From positions 1 to 64,000 of the forward strand of contig JAFXTC010000038.1 in NCBI GenBank assembly GCA_017525235.1: DNA of 64,000 nucleotides. The letters run 5' to 3'. The position numbers and the translations under genes are program-made. The notes beneath the pieces were generated by a model that ran no database searches, had not been told where the DNA came from, and was given only the letters and a program-made list of their open reading frames with translations. Numbering within the stretch: the first letter of the stretch is position 1; the number at the start of each line of letters is the position of its first letter. Source of the DNA: Bacteroidaceae bacterium (GTDB lineage Bacteria > Bacteroidota > Bacteroidia > Bacteroidales > Bacteroidaceae). Of the stretch, positions 27,074-34,315 are shown piece after piece.

Positions 27074-27081
27074 TATCTTTG
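27074..27081 (+). promoter_or_regulatory. -7 element of the divergent nuclease-family gene
   Basis: TATCTTTG, 58 nt before the start at 27139; the -33 region is not clear. With the element at 26982 it makes a back-to-back promoter pair. Confidence 0.55.
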
Positions 27082-27138
27082 CAAGGATTCAATTAATGTG
27101 CATAACTATAAACAATAAACAAATACCATAGAAAAGGG

Positions 27139-28176
27139 ATGAAGAAAATAGCATTTACCTTTGTGTGTGTGATGTTGCTTGCTGCATCAGCTTGTGTACG
27201 AGCTCAGATTCAGTGTCATGCAGTGTGTTTCTACAATCTAGAGAACATTTTCGATACGGTTCATGATTATGGCAAGAACGATTTCGACTTCCTGCCAAAC
27301 GGCTCGTATCATTGGACCAAAAACAAATATGAGAACAAGCTGAAGAATATGGCTCAGGTGATTTGCGACCTAGGTACTGACAAAGTGCCGTACGGAGCCA
27401 GCATTATAGGTGTTTCCGAGGTGGAGAACGACAAGGTTATGGAGGATCTTTGTTCTCAGCCCAACATGAAGAAGCGCGGCTATAAGTTCATTCATTTCGA
27501 AGGTCCGGACAAGCGAGGTGTTGACTGTGCTCTTATCTATAATCCCAAGGCCTTTCAGGTAACTAAGGCTTTCCATAAACTATATGTCTATGAGGACGGA
27601 GACACGACGCATGCCACTCGCCCCTTCCTGTGTGTTCAGGGCATTTTGGCCGGCGACCCCTTAACTGTTATCGTATGCCACTGGCCCAGTAGAGGTGCTG
27701 AAGGTATCTTCCGTGAATATGGAGGCCGTCAGGTGCGTGCCCTTACAGACAGCATTCGTGCTGCCGACCCCGATATGCGCATCATGGTAATGGGCGATAT
27801 GAACGACGATCCCGACAATGCTTCTATGGCTAAGTGTCTGGGCGCCAAGCGTAAAATGAAAGATGTGGGCGAAGGCGATTTCTATAATCCCTGGTGGGAT
27901 GTATTGCGTAAGGACGGTCAGGGAACCCTCTCTTATCAGGGAGCCTGGAACCTGTTCGACCAGATTGTACTCAGCAAGAATCTGCTGGATTTGGACGGCG
28001 CAAAGGACTATAGCCATTTAACCCTTTTCAAGTACCATATCTTTAAGCGCGATTATCTGATACAACAGGAAGGCAAGTACAAGGGAACCCCCAAGCGTAC
28101 CACATCGGGCGGCGTATGGCTGAACGGATACAGCGACCACCTGCCCACCGTTACCTATCTTGTAAAGAAATTGTAA
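27139..28176 (+). CDS. Secreted endonuclease/exonuclease/phosphatase family protein
   Basis: 345 aa; signal peptide MKKIAFTFVCVMLLAASAC-VRAQ, where both lipoprotein processing at SAC and ordinary cleavage after RAQ are possible. The EEP fold motifs are present: FYNLENIFD (metal-binding Asn), GVSEVEND (metal-binding Glu), VVCHWPSRG, VMGDMNDDPDN (catalytic Asp/Asn) and GYSDHLPT (catalytic His). Family members cleave DNA, RNA or phosphate esters; the substrate cannot be told. It is transcribed away from the TonB-receptor operon from a shared intergenic region, and I infer a joint role. Confidence 0.88.
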   Translation: MKKIAFTFVCVMLLAASACVRAQIQCHAVCFYNLENIFDTVHDYGKNDFDFLPNGSYHWTKNKYENKLKNMAQVICDLGTDKVPYGASIIGVSEVENDKVMEDLCSQPNMKKRGYKFIHFEGPDKRGVDCALIYNPKAFQVTKAFHKLYVYEDGDTTHATRPFLCVQGILAGDPLTVIVCHWPSRGAEGIFREYGGRQVRALTDSIRAADPDMRIMVMGDMNDDPDNASMAKCLGAKRKMKDVGEGDFYNPWWDVLRKDGQGTLSYQGAWNLFDQIVLSKNLLDLDGAKDYSHLTLFKYHIFKRDYLIQQEGKYKGTPKRTTSGGVWLNGYSDHLPTVTYLVKKL

Positions 28177-28180
28177 AATA

Positions 28181-28210
28181 ATTATCAATTATCAATTGTC
28201 AATTATCAAT
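28181..28210. repeat. Heptamer array, CAATTAT-type
   Basis: About four 7-bp units of CAATTAT/CAATTGT directly upstream of a T run and the aldolase promoter; its TTG at 28196-28198 falls at the -33 position. Confidence 0.75.
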
Positions 28211-28226
28211 TTTTTTTGTACCTTTG
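28196..28226 (+). promoter_or_regulatory. Promoter of the aldolase gene
   Basis: TACCTTTG at 28219-28226, with TTG at 28196-28198, 20 nt upstream, inside the heptamer array. Confidence 0.65.
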
Positions 28227-28240
28227 CAGCCGCAAATCGG

Positions 28241-28274
28241 ACTTTAGGCTATAGACTATAGACTTTAGTCTGTT
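28241..28274. repeat. Heptamer array, ACTATAG-type
   Basis: ACTTTAG, GCTATAG, ACTATAG, ACTTTAG in the untranslated leader of the aldolase gene, a different unit from the array 30 bp upstream. Confidence 0.7.
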
Positions 28275-28324
28275 GAAAGAATGAAAATTGATTGAAATTC
28301 AAATATAACTAAATTAAAAATCCT

Positions 28325-29323
28325 ATGACAAGTTACAAGGAATTGGGTTTGGTAAACACCCGTGAAATGTTTGCCAAGGCAGTAGCAGGTGGCTATGCAA
28401 TCCCCGCATTCAACTTCAATACATTGGAGCAGATGCAGGCTATCGTACAGGCAGCAGTAGAGACCAAGTCTCCCGTTATCATGCAGGTTTCTAAGGGTGC
28501 TCGTAACTATGCTAACGGTACTATCCTCCGTTACATGGCTCAGGGTGCTGTTGAGTATGCTAAGGAGCTGGGTTGCGCTAATCCTCAGATTGTTCTTCAC
28601 CTGGATCACGGTGATAGCTTCGAACTCTGTAAGGATTGTATCGACAATGGTTTCTCAAGCGTAATGATCGACGGTTCAGCTCTTCCTTATGAGGAGAATA
28701 TCGCTCTTACAAAGAAGGTTGTTGAGTATGCTCATGCTCACGATGTAACCGTTGAGGCTGAGTTGGGTGTTTTGGCAGGTGTTGAGGATGAGGTTGCCAG
28801 CGAGGTATCTCATTACACAAAGCCTGAGGAGGTAGAGGACTTCAGCAAGCGTTCTGGTTGCGACTCTCTGGCTATCTCTATCGGTACAAGCCACGGTGCT
28901 TACAAGTTCACTCCTGAGCAGTGCACACGTGACCCCAAGACTGGCAAGTTGGTTCCTCCTCCATTGGCATTCGATATCCTGCACGAGATTGAGAAGCGTC
29001 TTCCCGGTTTCCCCATCGTACTGCACGGTTCTTCATCAGTTCCTCAGGAAGAGGTTGATACCATTAACGCTCACGGCGGTAAGTTGCCCGATGCAGTAGG
29101 TATACCCGAGGAGCAGCTGCGTGAGGCTTCTAAGAGCGCTGTTTGCAAGATTAACATCGACTCTGACTCTCGTCTGGCTATGACTGCTGCTATCCGCAAG
29201 CACTTTGATGAATATCCCAGCCACTTCGATCCTCGTCAGTATCTGAAGCCCGCTCGCGAGAACATGAAGAAGATGTACATGCACAAGATTATTGACGTGC
29301 TGGGCAGCAACGACAAGCTTTAA
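28325..29323 (+). CDS. fba: Class II fructose-bisphosphate aldolase
   Basis: 332 aa. Zinc-dependent aldolase: HLDHGD at 92-97 (zinc and catalytic residues), EAELGVLAGVEDE, SIGTSHGAYKF and VLHGSSSVP (the other zinc His and phosphate-binding segments). It splits fructose 1,6-bisphosphate into dihydroxyacetone phosphate and glyceraldehyde 3-phosphate in glycolysis and the reverse in gluconeogenesis. Codon use looks highly biased, as for strongly expressed genes. It is a single-gene unit with its own promoter and terminator. Confidence 0.96.
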   Translation: MTSYKELGLVNTREMFAKAVAGGYAIPAFNFNTLEQMQAIVQAAVETKSPVIMQVSKGARNYANGTILRYMAQGAVEYAKELGCANPQIVLHLDHGDSFELCKDCIDNGFSSVMIDGSALPYEENIALTKKVVEYAHAHDVTVEAELGVLAGVEDEVASEVSHYTKPEEVEDFSKRSGCDSLAISIGTSHGAYKFTPEQCTRDPKTGKLVPPPLAFDILHEIEKRLPGFPIVLHGSSSVPQEEVDTINAHGGKLPDAVGIPEEQLREASKSAVCKINIDSDSRLAMTAAIRKHFDEYPSHFDPRQYLKPARENMKKMYMHKIIDVLGSNDKL

Positions 29324-29343
29324 TAGACTTTAGTCTTTAGCAT

Positions 29344-29378
29344 AAATAAAGGAGGCAGACAATATGCCTCCTTTATTT
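29344..29378 (+). terminator. Terminator of fba
   Basis: A perfect 14-bp stem (AAATAAAGGAGGCA with TGCCTCCTTTATTT) around a 7-nt loop, then GTTTGTT, 20 bp after the stop. Confidence 0.88.
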
Positions 29379-29405
29379 GTTTGTTATAATGTGTTGTTTT
29401 TTGCA

Positions 29406-29485
29406 TGAAGTACTCAAGTTGGATTACTCAAGTACTTACACTGGAGTACTGGAGTACTTACGTGAGAGTACTGGAGTACTTCCCA
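29406..29485. repeat. Cluster of six AGTACT palindromes
   Basis: AGTACT begins at 29409, 29431, 29445, 29453, 29467 and 29475, so spacings are 22, 14, 8, 14 and 8. GGAGTACT occurs in pairs. It lies between the fba terminator and the stop of the convergent gene. Purpose unknown. Confidence 0.8.
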
Positions 29486-29497
29486 ATAGGTACTGAT

Positions 29498-29932
29498 TCA
29501 GTCGTACCAGTTTATAATCTCTTCGTACTTATCGAACGGCATCTTTTCTGTAACGCCGGCCTTGCCAAGGGCTTCGAGTATGATCTCCTGTTCCTTAGGT
29601 GATAGAGGAGATTCGCCTCGACGACGCTCGAAATAGGCATTGCGTCCAAACTTTCCGATTAGTGTGTACATGAAAGTTTCGTATTGCGCAGGGAACATCT
29701 TCTTTTGGAAATTAGTGAATCCAAAAGCATATGTCACAGGCTTAGAATCACGATAGAATGTACATTCTTTATCCTTAGAACACATCTCAGGATTGATGAG
29801 ACGCAGAATAGTCTCTTTCTTCAGCAATTGAGAATAAGCTATCTGATGAAGGCATGTTGCCGCCATCGGACAATTTGTGTGCAAACAAACCCTATAGTCT
29901 GTGGGCAGTTCTCTGTATGTCTTTTTGGGCAT
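29498..29932 (-). CDS. DUF6078-like Cys-containing protein
   Basis: 144 aa, no signal peptide. Cys residues in VCLHTNCPMAATCLHQ (15-30) and MCSKDKECTFYR (about 50-60) may bind metal. The later part (FQKKMFPAQYETFMYTLIGKFGRNAYFERRRGESPLS) is strongly conserved in what I recall as DUF6078, a Bacteroidales family of unknown function, and the last third looks helical with an SPKEQEIILEALGKAG segment. A heptamer array lies directly upstream, between it and the DUF4831 gene. Confidence 0.7.
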   Translation of the reverse strand: MPKKTYRELPTDYRVCLHTNCPMAATCLHQIAYSQLLKKETILRLINPEMCSKDKECTFYRDSKPVTYAFGFTNFQKKMFPAQYETFMYTLIGKFGRNAYFERRRGESPLSPKEQEIILEALGKAGVTEKMPFDKYEEIINWYD

Positions 29933-29934
29933 CG

Positions 29935-29968
29935 CTAAAGTCTAAAGTCTAGAGCCTAAAGTCTAAAG
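29935..29968. repeat. Heptamer array, AAAGTCT-type
   Basis: Four to five 7-bp units (AAAGTCT, AAAGTCT, AGAGCCT, AAAGTCT) filling the gap between two minus-strand genes. Confidence 0.75.
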
Positions 29969-29969
29969 C

Positions 29970-31037
29970 TTACTTCATAATATCCTTGGTGCCACCTGTG
30001 CTTTGGAAGAAGGTGACCTTGGTGTTGGCTTGTTTGTCGAAGAGAATATTGGAGAGTATTTCTACAACGCCAAACTGGGCCATGGGAGTCTCTATGGCGT
30101 AGAACTCCTGCTGGTTGTTGAAGACGCTAACCTTTGTGCGCACAGGAACATTATAATATACTCCCTTGTCCATCTTGGCTTTCTTCTTGGCTATGTCCTC
30201 GTCGGCAACTGTCTGGGGAAGCGACTCAGTACATTTTACGCTAATATAAACGGGAGCGCCAGCCAAATCGTCAGCCTCTAAAACACCCAGTTTTTGGGAG
30301 AAGCGGAAAAGAACCTCCTTGTCGGTTTCCTGATTTGTGAGAAAGTTGAACGAGGTAACTTCTGTGCTGGTCAGTTGACTGCCCTTGAACATAGATTCCA
30401 AAGCGGAAATCTGCTTGTCGAGTTGGTTCAGCATAAGCTGCAGTTGTGCCCCGTCTTTGGGCATATTGTCGGCTTCGCCTTTGATGAGGGCATTTCTGCT
30501 GTCGCGAAGGTCGTAAATTTCTTCGGCGCAGAGTTCAGCCATTTTGGCGGTACTGCCGGCAGTCAGCATCTCTTGAGTCATGTAAGAGCGAGGGTCTTCG
30601 GGCTTTGCAGCAGGGATGGCTTCGGGCAGTTCCGGCAAAGTCTCTTCCTCGGCTTCTGTGTTGATGCTCAGCAATATGCCGTCAGAGCTCAAGCCTACCA
30701 AAGGTGCCACAGTCTTGCTTTTAATCTTGATGCTGTAGGCCTTGTTCTTGTCGGGCACGCCAAAAGGTTCCAGCTTAATGCTTTTGATGCTCCAAACTTG
30801 GCTTTCTTCTGTAGGTACGTTAGGAAGCCGCATGTAGCGGTTTGCATACTTGTAGAAATCTCCTGGCTTTATTACCGTCTTTTCAGTTACGATTGTAATG
30901 CGGAAAGCTGTCTTGGGCAGGAAGTAGGAAACGCCCTCCAAGGTACTGCCAGGTACAAATGTTGTTACTTCGGTCTGAGCTTGCATCCATAAGGAGGAAA
31001 CGCAAAGCGCAAGTCCTAAAATGTGTCTTAGCTTCAT
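29970..31037 (-). CDS. DUF4831 family exported protein
   Basis: 355 aa; signal peptide MKLRHILGLALCVSSLWMQAQ. The sequence TEVTTFVPGSTLEGVSYFLPKTAFRITI matches DUF4831 as I know it, a Bacteroidales periplasmic or outer-membrane-associated family without known function. Motifs include KPGDFYKYANRYM and the RDSRNALIKGEADNMPKDG helix pair, followed by a beta-rich C-terminal half. Its promoter is well formed (31058-31088). It may share a transcript with the DUF6078-like gene, 37 bp downstream. Confidence 0.82.
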   Translation of the reverse strand: MKLRHILGLALCVSSLWMQAQTEVTTFVPGSTLEGVSYFLPKTAFRITIVTEKTVIKPGDFYKYANRYMRLPNVPTEESQVWSIKSIKLEPFGVPDKNKAYSIKIKSKTVAPLVGLSSDGILLSINTEAEEETLPELPEAIPAAKPEDPRSYMTQEMLTAGSTAKMAELCAEEIYDLRDSRNALIKGEADNMPKDGAQLQLMLNQLDKQISALESMFKGSQLTSTEVTSFNFLTNQETDKEVLFRFSQKLGVLEADDLAGAPVYISVKCTESLPQTVADEDIAKKKAKMDKGVYYNVPVRTKVSVFNNQQEFYAIETPMAQFGVVEILSNILFDKQANTKVTFFQSTGGTKDIMK

Positions 31038-31057
31038 AAATCTTTGTATTTACAATG

Positions 31058-31088
31058 CAAAGATACAATAAATTTGCGGTTTTGCAAT
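31058..31088 (-). promoter_or_regulatory. Promoter of the DUF4831 gene
   Basis: TATCTTTG at 31065-31058 and ATTG at 31088-31085 on the minus strand, 19 nt apart. Confidence 0.7.
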
Positions 31089-31138
31089 CTACCATTTATA
31101 ATTTATTTCTCATTTTTCACTTCTCGTATGTAATTTGT

Positions 31139-31164
31139 GAATTATGAATTATGAATTGTGAATT
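31139..31164. repeat. Heptamer array, GAATTAT-type
   Basis: GAATTAT, GAATTAT, GAATTGT, GAATT then T8, just before the hpt -7 element TAACTTTG (31173-31180). Confidence 0.72.
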
Positions 31165-31172
31165 TTTTTTCG

Positions 31173-31180
31173 TAACTTTG
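31173..31180 (+). promoter_or_regulatory. -7 element of hpt
   Basis: TAACTTTG, 27 nt before the start at 31208. The -33 region falls in the heptamer array and is weak. Confidence 0.6.
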
Positions 31181-31207
31181 CCCGAAATTAACGTAATATT
31201 GGATAAC

Positions 31208-31747
31208 ATGCAGACAATAAAGGTTAAGGACAAGTCTTTTTCCCTCTTCATTCCTGAAGAGAAGATTCTGGCAGCAGTAAAGCGCATAGCGGAGCAGATA
31301 AACAAGGACTATGAAGGGAAAGAGCCTGTTTTTCTGGCTGTTCTGAACGGCTCGTTTATCTTTGCATCTGATTTGATGAAGGAGGTGAACATACCGTGCG
31401 AGATATCATTTGTGAAACTTGCATCGTATCAGGGAGTCAGCACAACAGGGCAGATACGCGAGGTAATAGGGCTGAACGTGGACCTTACAGGCCGACCCGT
31501 TATCATTGTAGAGGATATTGTCGATACGGGCTTGACTATGGCTCACATGCTTGAGGTGATGGAGAAGCAGAATCCTGCCAGCATAGACATCTGTACCCTG
31601 TTGTTGAAGCCTGGAAAGTTGCAGGTGAATCTGGATATTAAATACTGCTGTATGGAGATTCCCAACGACTTTATTGTGGGATATGGTCTGGACTATGACG
31701 GGTACGGACGCAATACGAGGGACATTTATACTTTGGTGAAGAGTTGA
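31208..31747 (+). CDS. hpt: Hypoxanthine phosphoribosyltransferase
   Basis: 179 aa from the ATG at 31208 (MQTIKVKDKSFSLFI); the frame upstream overlaps the promoter. The PRPP-binding loop is VIIVEDIVDTGLTM and the substrate region FIVGYGLDYDGYGRN, both diagnostic. It converts hypoxanthine (and guanine) plus PRPP to IMP (GMP) in purine salvage. First gene of a row with adk, obgE and pgeF, three of which act on purines or adenylates. Confidence 0.94.
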   Translation: MQTIKVKDKSFSLFIPEEKILAAVKRIAEQINKDYEGKEPVFLAVLNGSFIFASDLMKEVNIPCEISFVKLASYQGVSTTGQIREVIGLNVDLTGRPVIIVEDIVDTGLTMAHMLEVMEKQNPASIDICTLLLKPGKLQVNLDIKYCCMEIPNDFIVGYGLDYDGYGRNTRDIYTLVKS

Positions 31748-31770
31748 CAGTTGACAGTTGACAGTTGAGA
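31743..31770. repeat. Heptamer array, TTGACAG x3
   Basis: Three exact TTGACAG units plus TTGAGAA between hpt and adk; the first overlaps the hpt stop codon. Confidence 0.75.
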
Positions 31771-31842
31771 ATCTGATTACTCTGAGTACTCGGATTATTC
31801 CGATAAAAAAAAACAAGAACAAAATATAGTTAAAGTAAAAGG

Positions 31843-32415
31843 ATGAAGAATATTATTATCTTTGGCGCACCAGGTTCTGGTAAGGGAACCTACAGTGATG
31901 AAATTGTAGCAAAGTACGGAATGGGTCACATCAGTACAGGTGATGTGCTGCGTGCAGAAATCAAGAACGGTACGGAACTTGGTAAGACCGCTAAGGGCTA
32001 TATCGACAACGGACAGCTGATTCCCGACGAGCTGATGATAGACATTCTAGCTAAGACATACGACAGCTTGCCTGCCGGTAAGGGTGTTATCTTCGATGGT
32101 TTCCCCCGCACCATTGCTCAGGCTGAGGCTTTGAAGCAGATGTTGGCCGAGCGCAAGCACGATATGGGTGTAATGATAGAGTTGATTGTTGACGAGGATA
32201 CGCTGATGAAGCGCTTGCTGAACCGTGCTATCGAGCAGGGACGTGCCGATGATAACGAGGAAACTATCAAGAAGCGTTTTGCCGTTTATCATAGTCAGAC
32301 GGAGCCTCTGGCAGCATGGTTCCAGAAGGAAGGCATACGCCACACTTTCACATGGGAAGGCAGCAAGGAGCTGATGCTGGCCAATATCTTTGCCTTCCTT
32401 GACACATTGAAATAA
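31843..32415 (+). CDS. adk: Adenylate kinase
   Basis: 190 aa, the short-lid form. P-loop GAPGSGKGT at 7-15, AMP-binding HISTGDVLR, GFPRT, and the short lid between RLLNRAIEQGR and DDNEETIKKR. It interconverts ATP + AMP and 2 ADP in the cytoplasm. obgE starts 5 bp downstream. Confidence 0.96.
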   Translation: MKNIIIFGAPGSGKGTYSDEIVAKYGMGHISTGDVLRAEIKNGTELGKTAKGYIDNGQLIPDELMIDILAKTYDSLPAGKGVIFDGFPRTIAQAEALKQMLAERKHDMGVMIELIVDEDTLMKRLLNRAIEQGRADDNEETIKKRFAVYHSQTEPLAAWFQKEGIRHTFTWEGSKELMLANIFAFLDTLK

Positions 32416-32420
32416 AATAA

Positions 32421-33584
32421 ATGGCTGAAAGCAATTTTGTAGACTATGTGAAGATTTGCTGCCGCTCTGGTAAAGGCGGTCGCGGATCTATGCACATGCA
32501 TCGAGCCAAATATGTTCCTAACGGAGGACCTGATGGCGGTGATGGCGGTCGTGGTGGTCATGTATTCCTGCGTGGCAACCATAACTACTGGACGCTTTTG
32601 CACCTCCGTTATGAGCGGCATGTCTTTGCCACACATGGTGGTAACGGCGGCAAGAGCGGCAGCACAGGAGCTGATGGTGAGGATCGTTATATAGACGTAC
32701 CATGTGGCACCGTAGTCTATAATGCTGAAACAGGCGAATACATCTGCGATGTAACAGAAGACGGACAGATTGTCATGCTTCTCAAAGGCGGTCGTGGCGG
32801 TTTGGGCAACAAGCATTTTGCCACCAGCACCAATCAGGCTCCGCGTTTTGCCCAGCCGGGTGAACCCATGCGTGAGCTCACCATTATTCTGGAGCTGAAA
32901 CTCTTGGCCGATGTGGGTCTTGTGGGATTCCCCAATGCAGGAAAGAGCACTTTGTTAAGTGCCTTGAGTAGTGCCCGCCCCAAGATTGCCGGCTATCCGT
33001 TTACTACACTTGAGCCTTCGTTGGGTATTGTTTCATACAGAGACGGACAATCGTTTGTGATGGCTGACATACCTGGCATCATAGAAGGAGCGGCTGAAGG
33101 GCGTGGCTTGGGTTTGCGCTTTTTGCGTCATATAGAACGTAACTCGCTCTTGCTCTTTATGGTTCCTGGTGATACGGATGATATCCGCAAGGAGTACGAG
33201 ATTCTGCTGAACGAGGTGAAGACCTTCAATCCAGAACTGCTCGACAAACAGCGCGTCTTGGCAATCACCAAGACCGATTTGCTGGACGAAGAGTTGCAAC
33301 AGATGCTGGCAGAGGATTTTCCAGAGGATTTGCCGCACGTTTTCATCAGCGCCGTTGCCAATAAGGGGCTCACAGAACTGAAGGATGTCCTGTGGCTGGC
33401 CTTGAACAGCGAGAGTAATAAACTGCAGGCTATCACGCAGCAGGAAACAATTGTACACAGGAACAAGGACCTTGCCTGGCTACGCTCCGAAATGGAGGAT
33501 GAAGGCGAGGATGAGGAGATTGAATTCATCGATGAGGACGAGATAGAAGACCTTGAGGATTTTGAATACGAGGAAGACGAATGA
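32421..33584 (+). CDS. obgE: GTPase Obg
   Basis: 387 aa. Gly-rich Obg fold (1-158: [29 protein letters not shown]), then a G domain with GFPNAGKST (G1), TTLEP (G2), DIPGIIEG (G3), TKTD (G4) and SAVAN (G5). The C-terminus is a long acidic tail ([19 protein letters not shown]) rather than an OCT domain. It works in 50S ribosome assembly and stress control. The stop overlaps the pgeF start by 4 bp (ATGA), so translation is coupled. Confidence 0.96.
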   Translation: MAESNFVDYVKICCRSGKGGRGSMHMHRAKYVPNGGPDGGDGGRGGHVFLRGNHNYWTLLHLRYERHVFATHGGNGGKSGSTGADGEDRYIDVPCGTVVYNAETGEYICDVTEDGQIVMLLKGGRGGLGNKHFATSTNQAPRFAQPGEPMRELTIILELKLLADVGLVGFPNAGKSTLLSALSSARPKIAGYPFTTLEPSLGIVSYRDGQSFVMADIPGIIEGAAEGRGLGLRFLRHIERNSLLLFMVPGDTDDIRKEYEILLNEVKTFNPELLDKQRVLAITKTDLLDEELQQMLAEDFPEDLPHVFISAVANKGLTELKDVLWLALNSESNKLQAITQQETIVHRNKDLAWLRSEMEDEGEDEEIEFIDEDEIEDLEDFEYEEDE

Positions 33585-34261
33585 TATATGAAACACCTTC
33601 GTGGCTATTGGCCTTCTCGGTGGGGAGGGGCGTTCATGGGACTGAACCTGGAACAGATGCCCGTGAAACAGGCTTGCAAGGTGATAATTTACTGATTAGT
33701 CCCGAGCACATTATGATTCCCCGTCAGACGCACAGTACAAACGTCAGATGGGTGAACACTTTTGGAGAGGTGCCCGATACGGATGCTGTTATAACATCAG
33801 AGAAGGACTTGTGCATAGCCGTTAAGACGGCAGACTGCATACCTATTTTAATATATGATGTACGCAAGCAACTCATTGCAGCCGTCCATGCAGGCTGGAG
33901 AGGAACGGTGGGGCGCATCATAGAGAAAACGCTTCGGCAGATGAACAGCAAGGCAGAGGACCTGTATGCTATTATCGGGCCTGGCATTTCAGAAGAAAGC
34001 TTCGAGGTGGGCGACGAGGTGTATGAGCAGTTCCTTCAGGCAGGCTTTCCTATGCCGCTTCTGGCAAAAAAATATCCCGGTCGGGATGGGGAACGGTGGC
34101 ATATCAATCTAAAGGATGCCAACCGTTGGCTGTTGGAACAAAACGGGGTGGGGGATATTCGGGTTTCTGACATAGATACCATGCAAAGCCCGCTCTATTA
34201 CTCTGCCCGTCGTGAAACAATTAATACAGGAAGAAATATTAATGGAATAATGATAATATAG
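33581..34261 (+). CDS. pgeF: PgeF/YfiH (LACC1-like) purine nucleoside phosphorylase
   Basis: 226 aa. The multicopper-oxidase-like family with zinc/copper ligands in [19 protein letters not shown] and [12 protein letters not shown]. Once called polyphenol oxidase, family members are reported as purine nucleoside phosphorylase/adenosine deaminase and as a peptidoglycan editing factor. Overlaps the obgE stop by 4 bp. Confidence 0.9.
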   Translation: MIYETPSWLLAFSVGRGVHGTEPGTDARETGLQGDNLLISPEHIMIPRQTHSTNVRWVNTFGEVPDTDAVITSEKDLCIAVKTADCIPILIYDVRKQLIAAVHAGWRGTVGRIIEKTLRQMNSKAEDLYAIIGPGISEESFEVGDEVYEQFLQAGFPMPLLAKKYPGRDGERWHINLKDANRWLLEQNGVGDIRVSDIDTMQSPLYYSARRETINTGRNINGIMII

Positions 34262-34315
34262 CCTAGCTAAACTACTCAGACTAGTTAAACTAGAAAACCT
34301 GAAAACTAGTAATAC

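Noticed and set aside
31139-31207. Upstream extension of hpt from 31151
   Set aside because: The extra residues come from the heptamer array and the -7 promoter box; family similarity starts at 31208.
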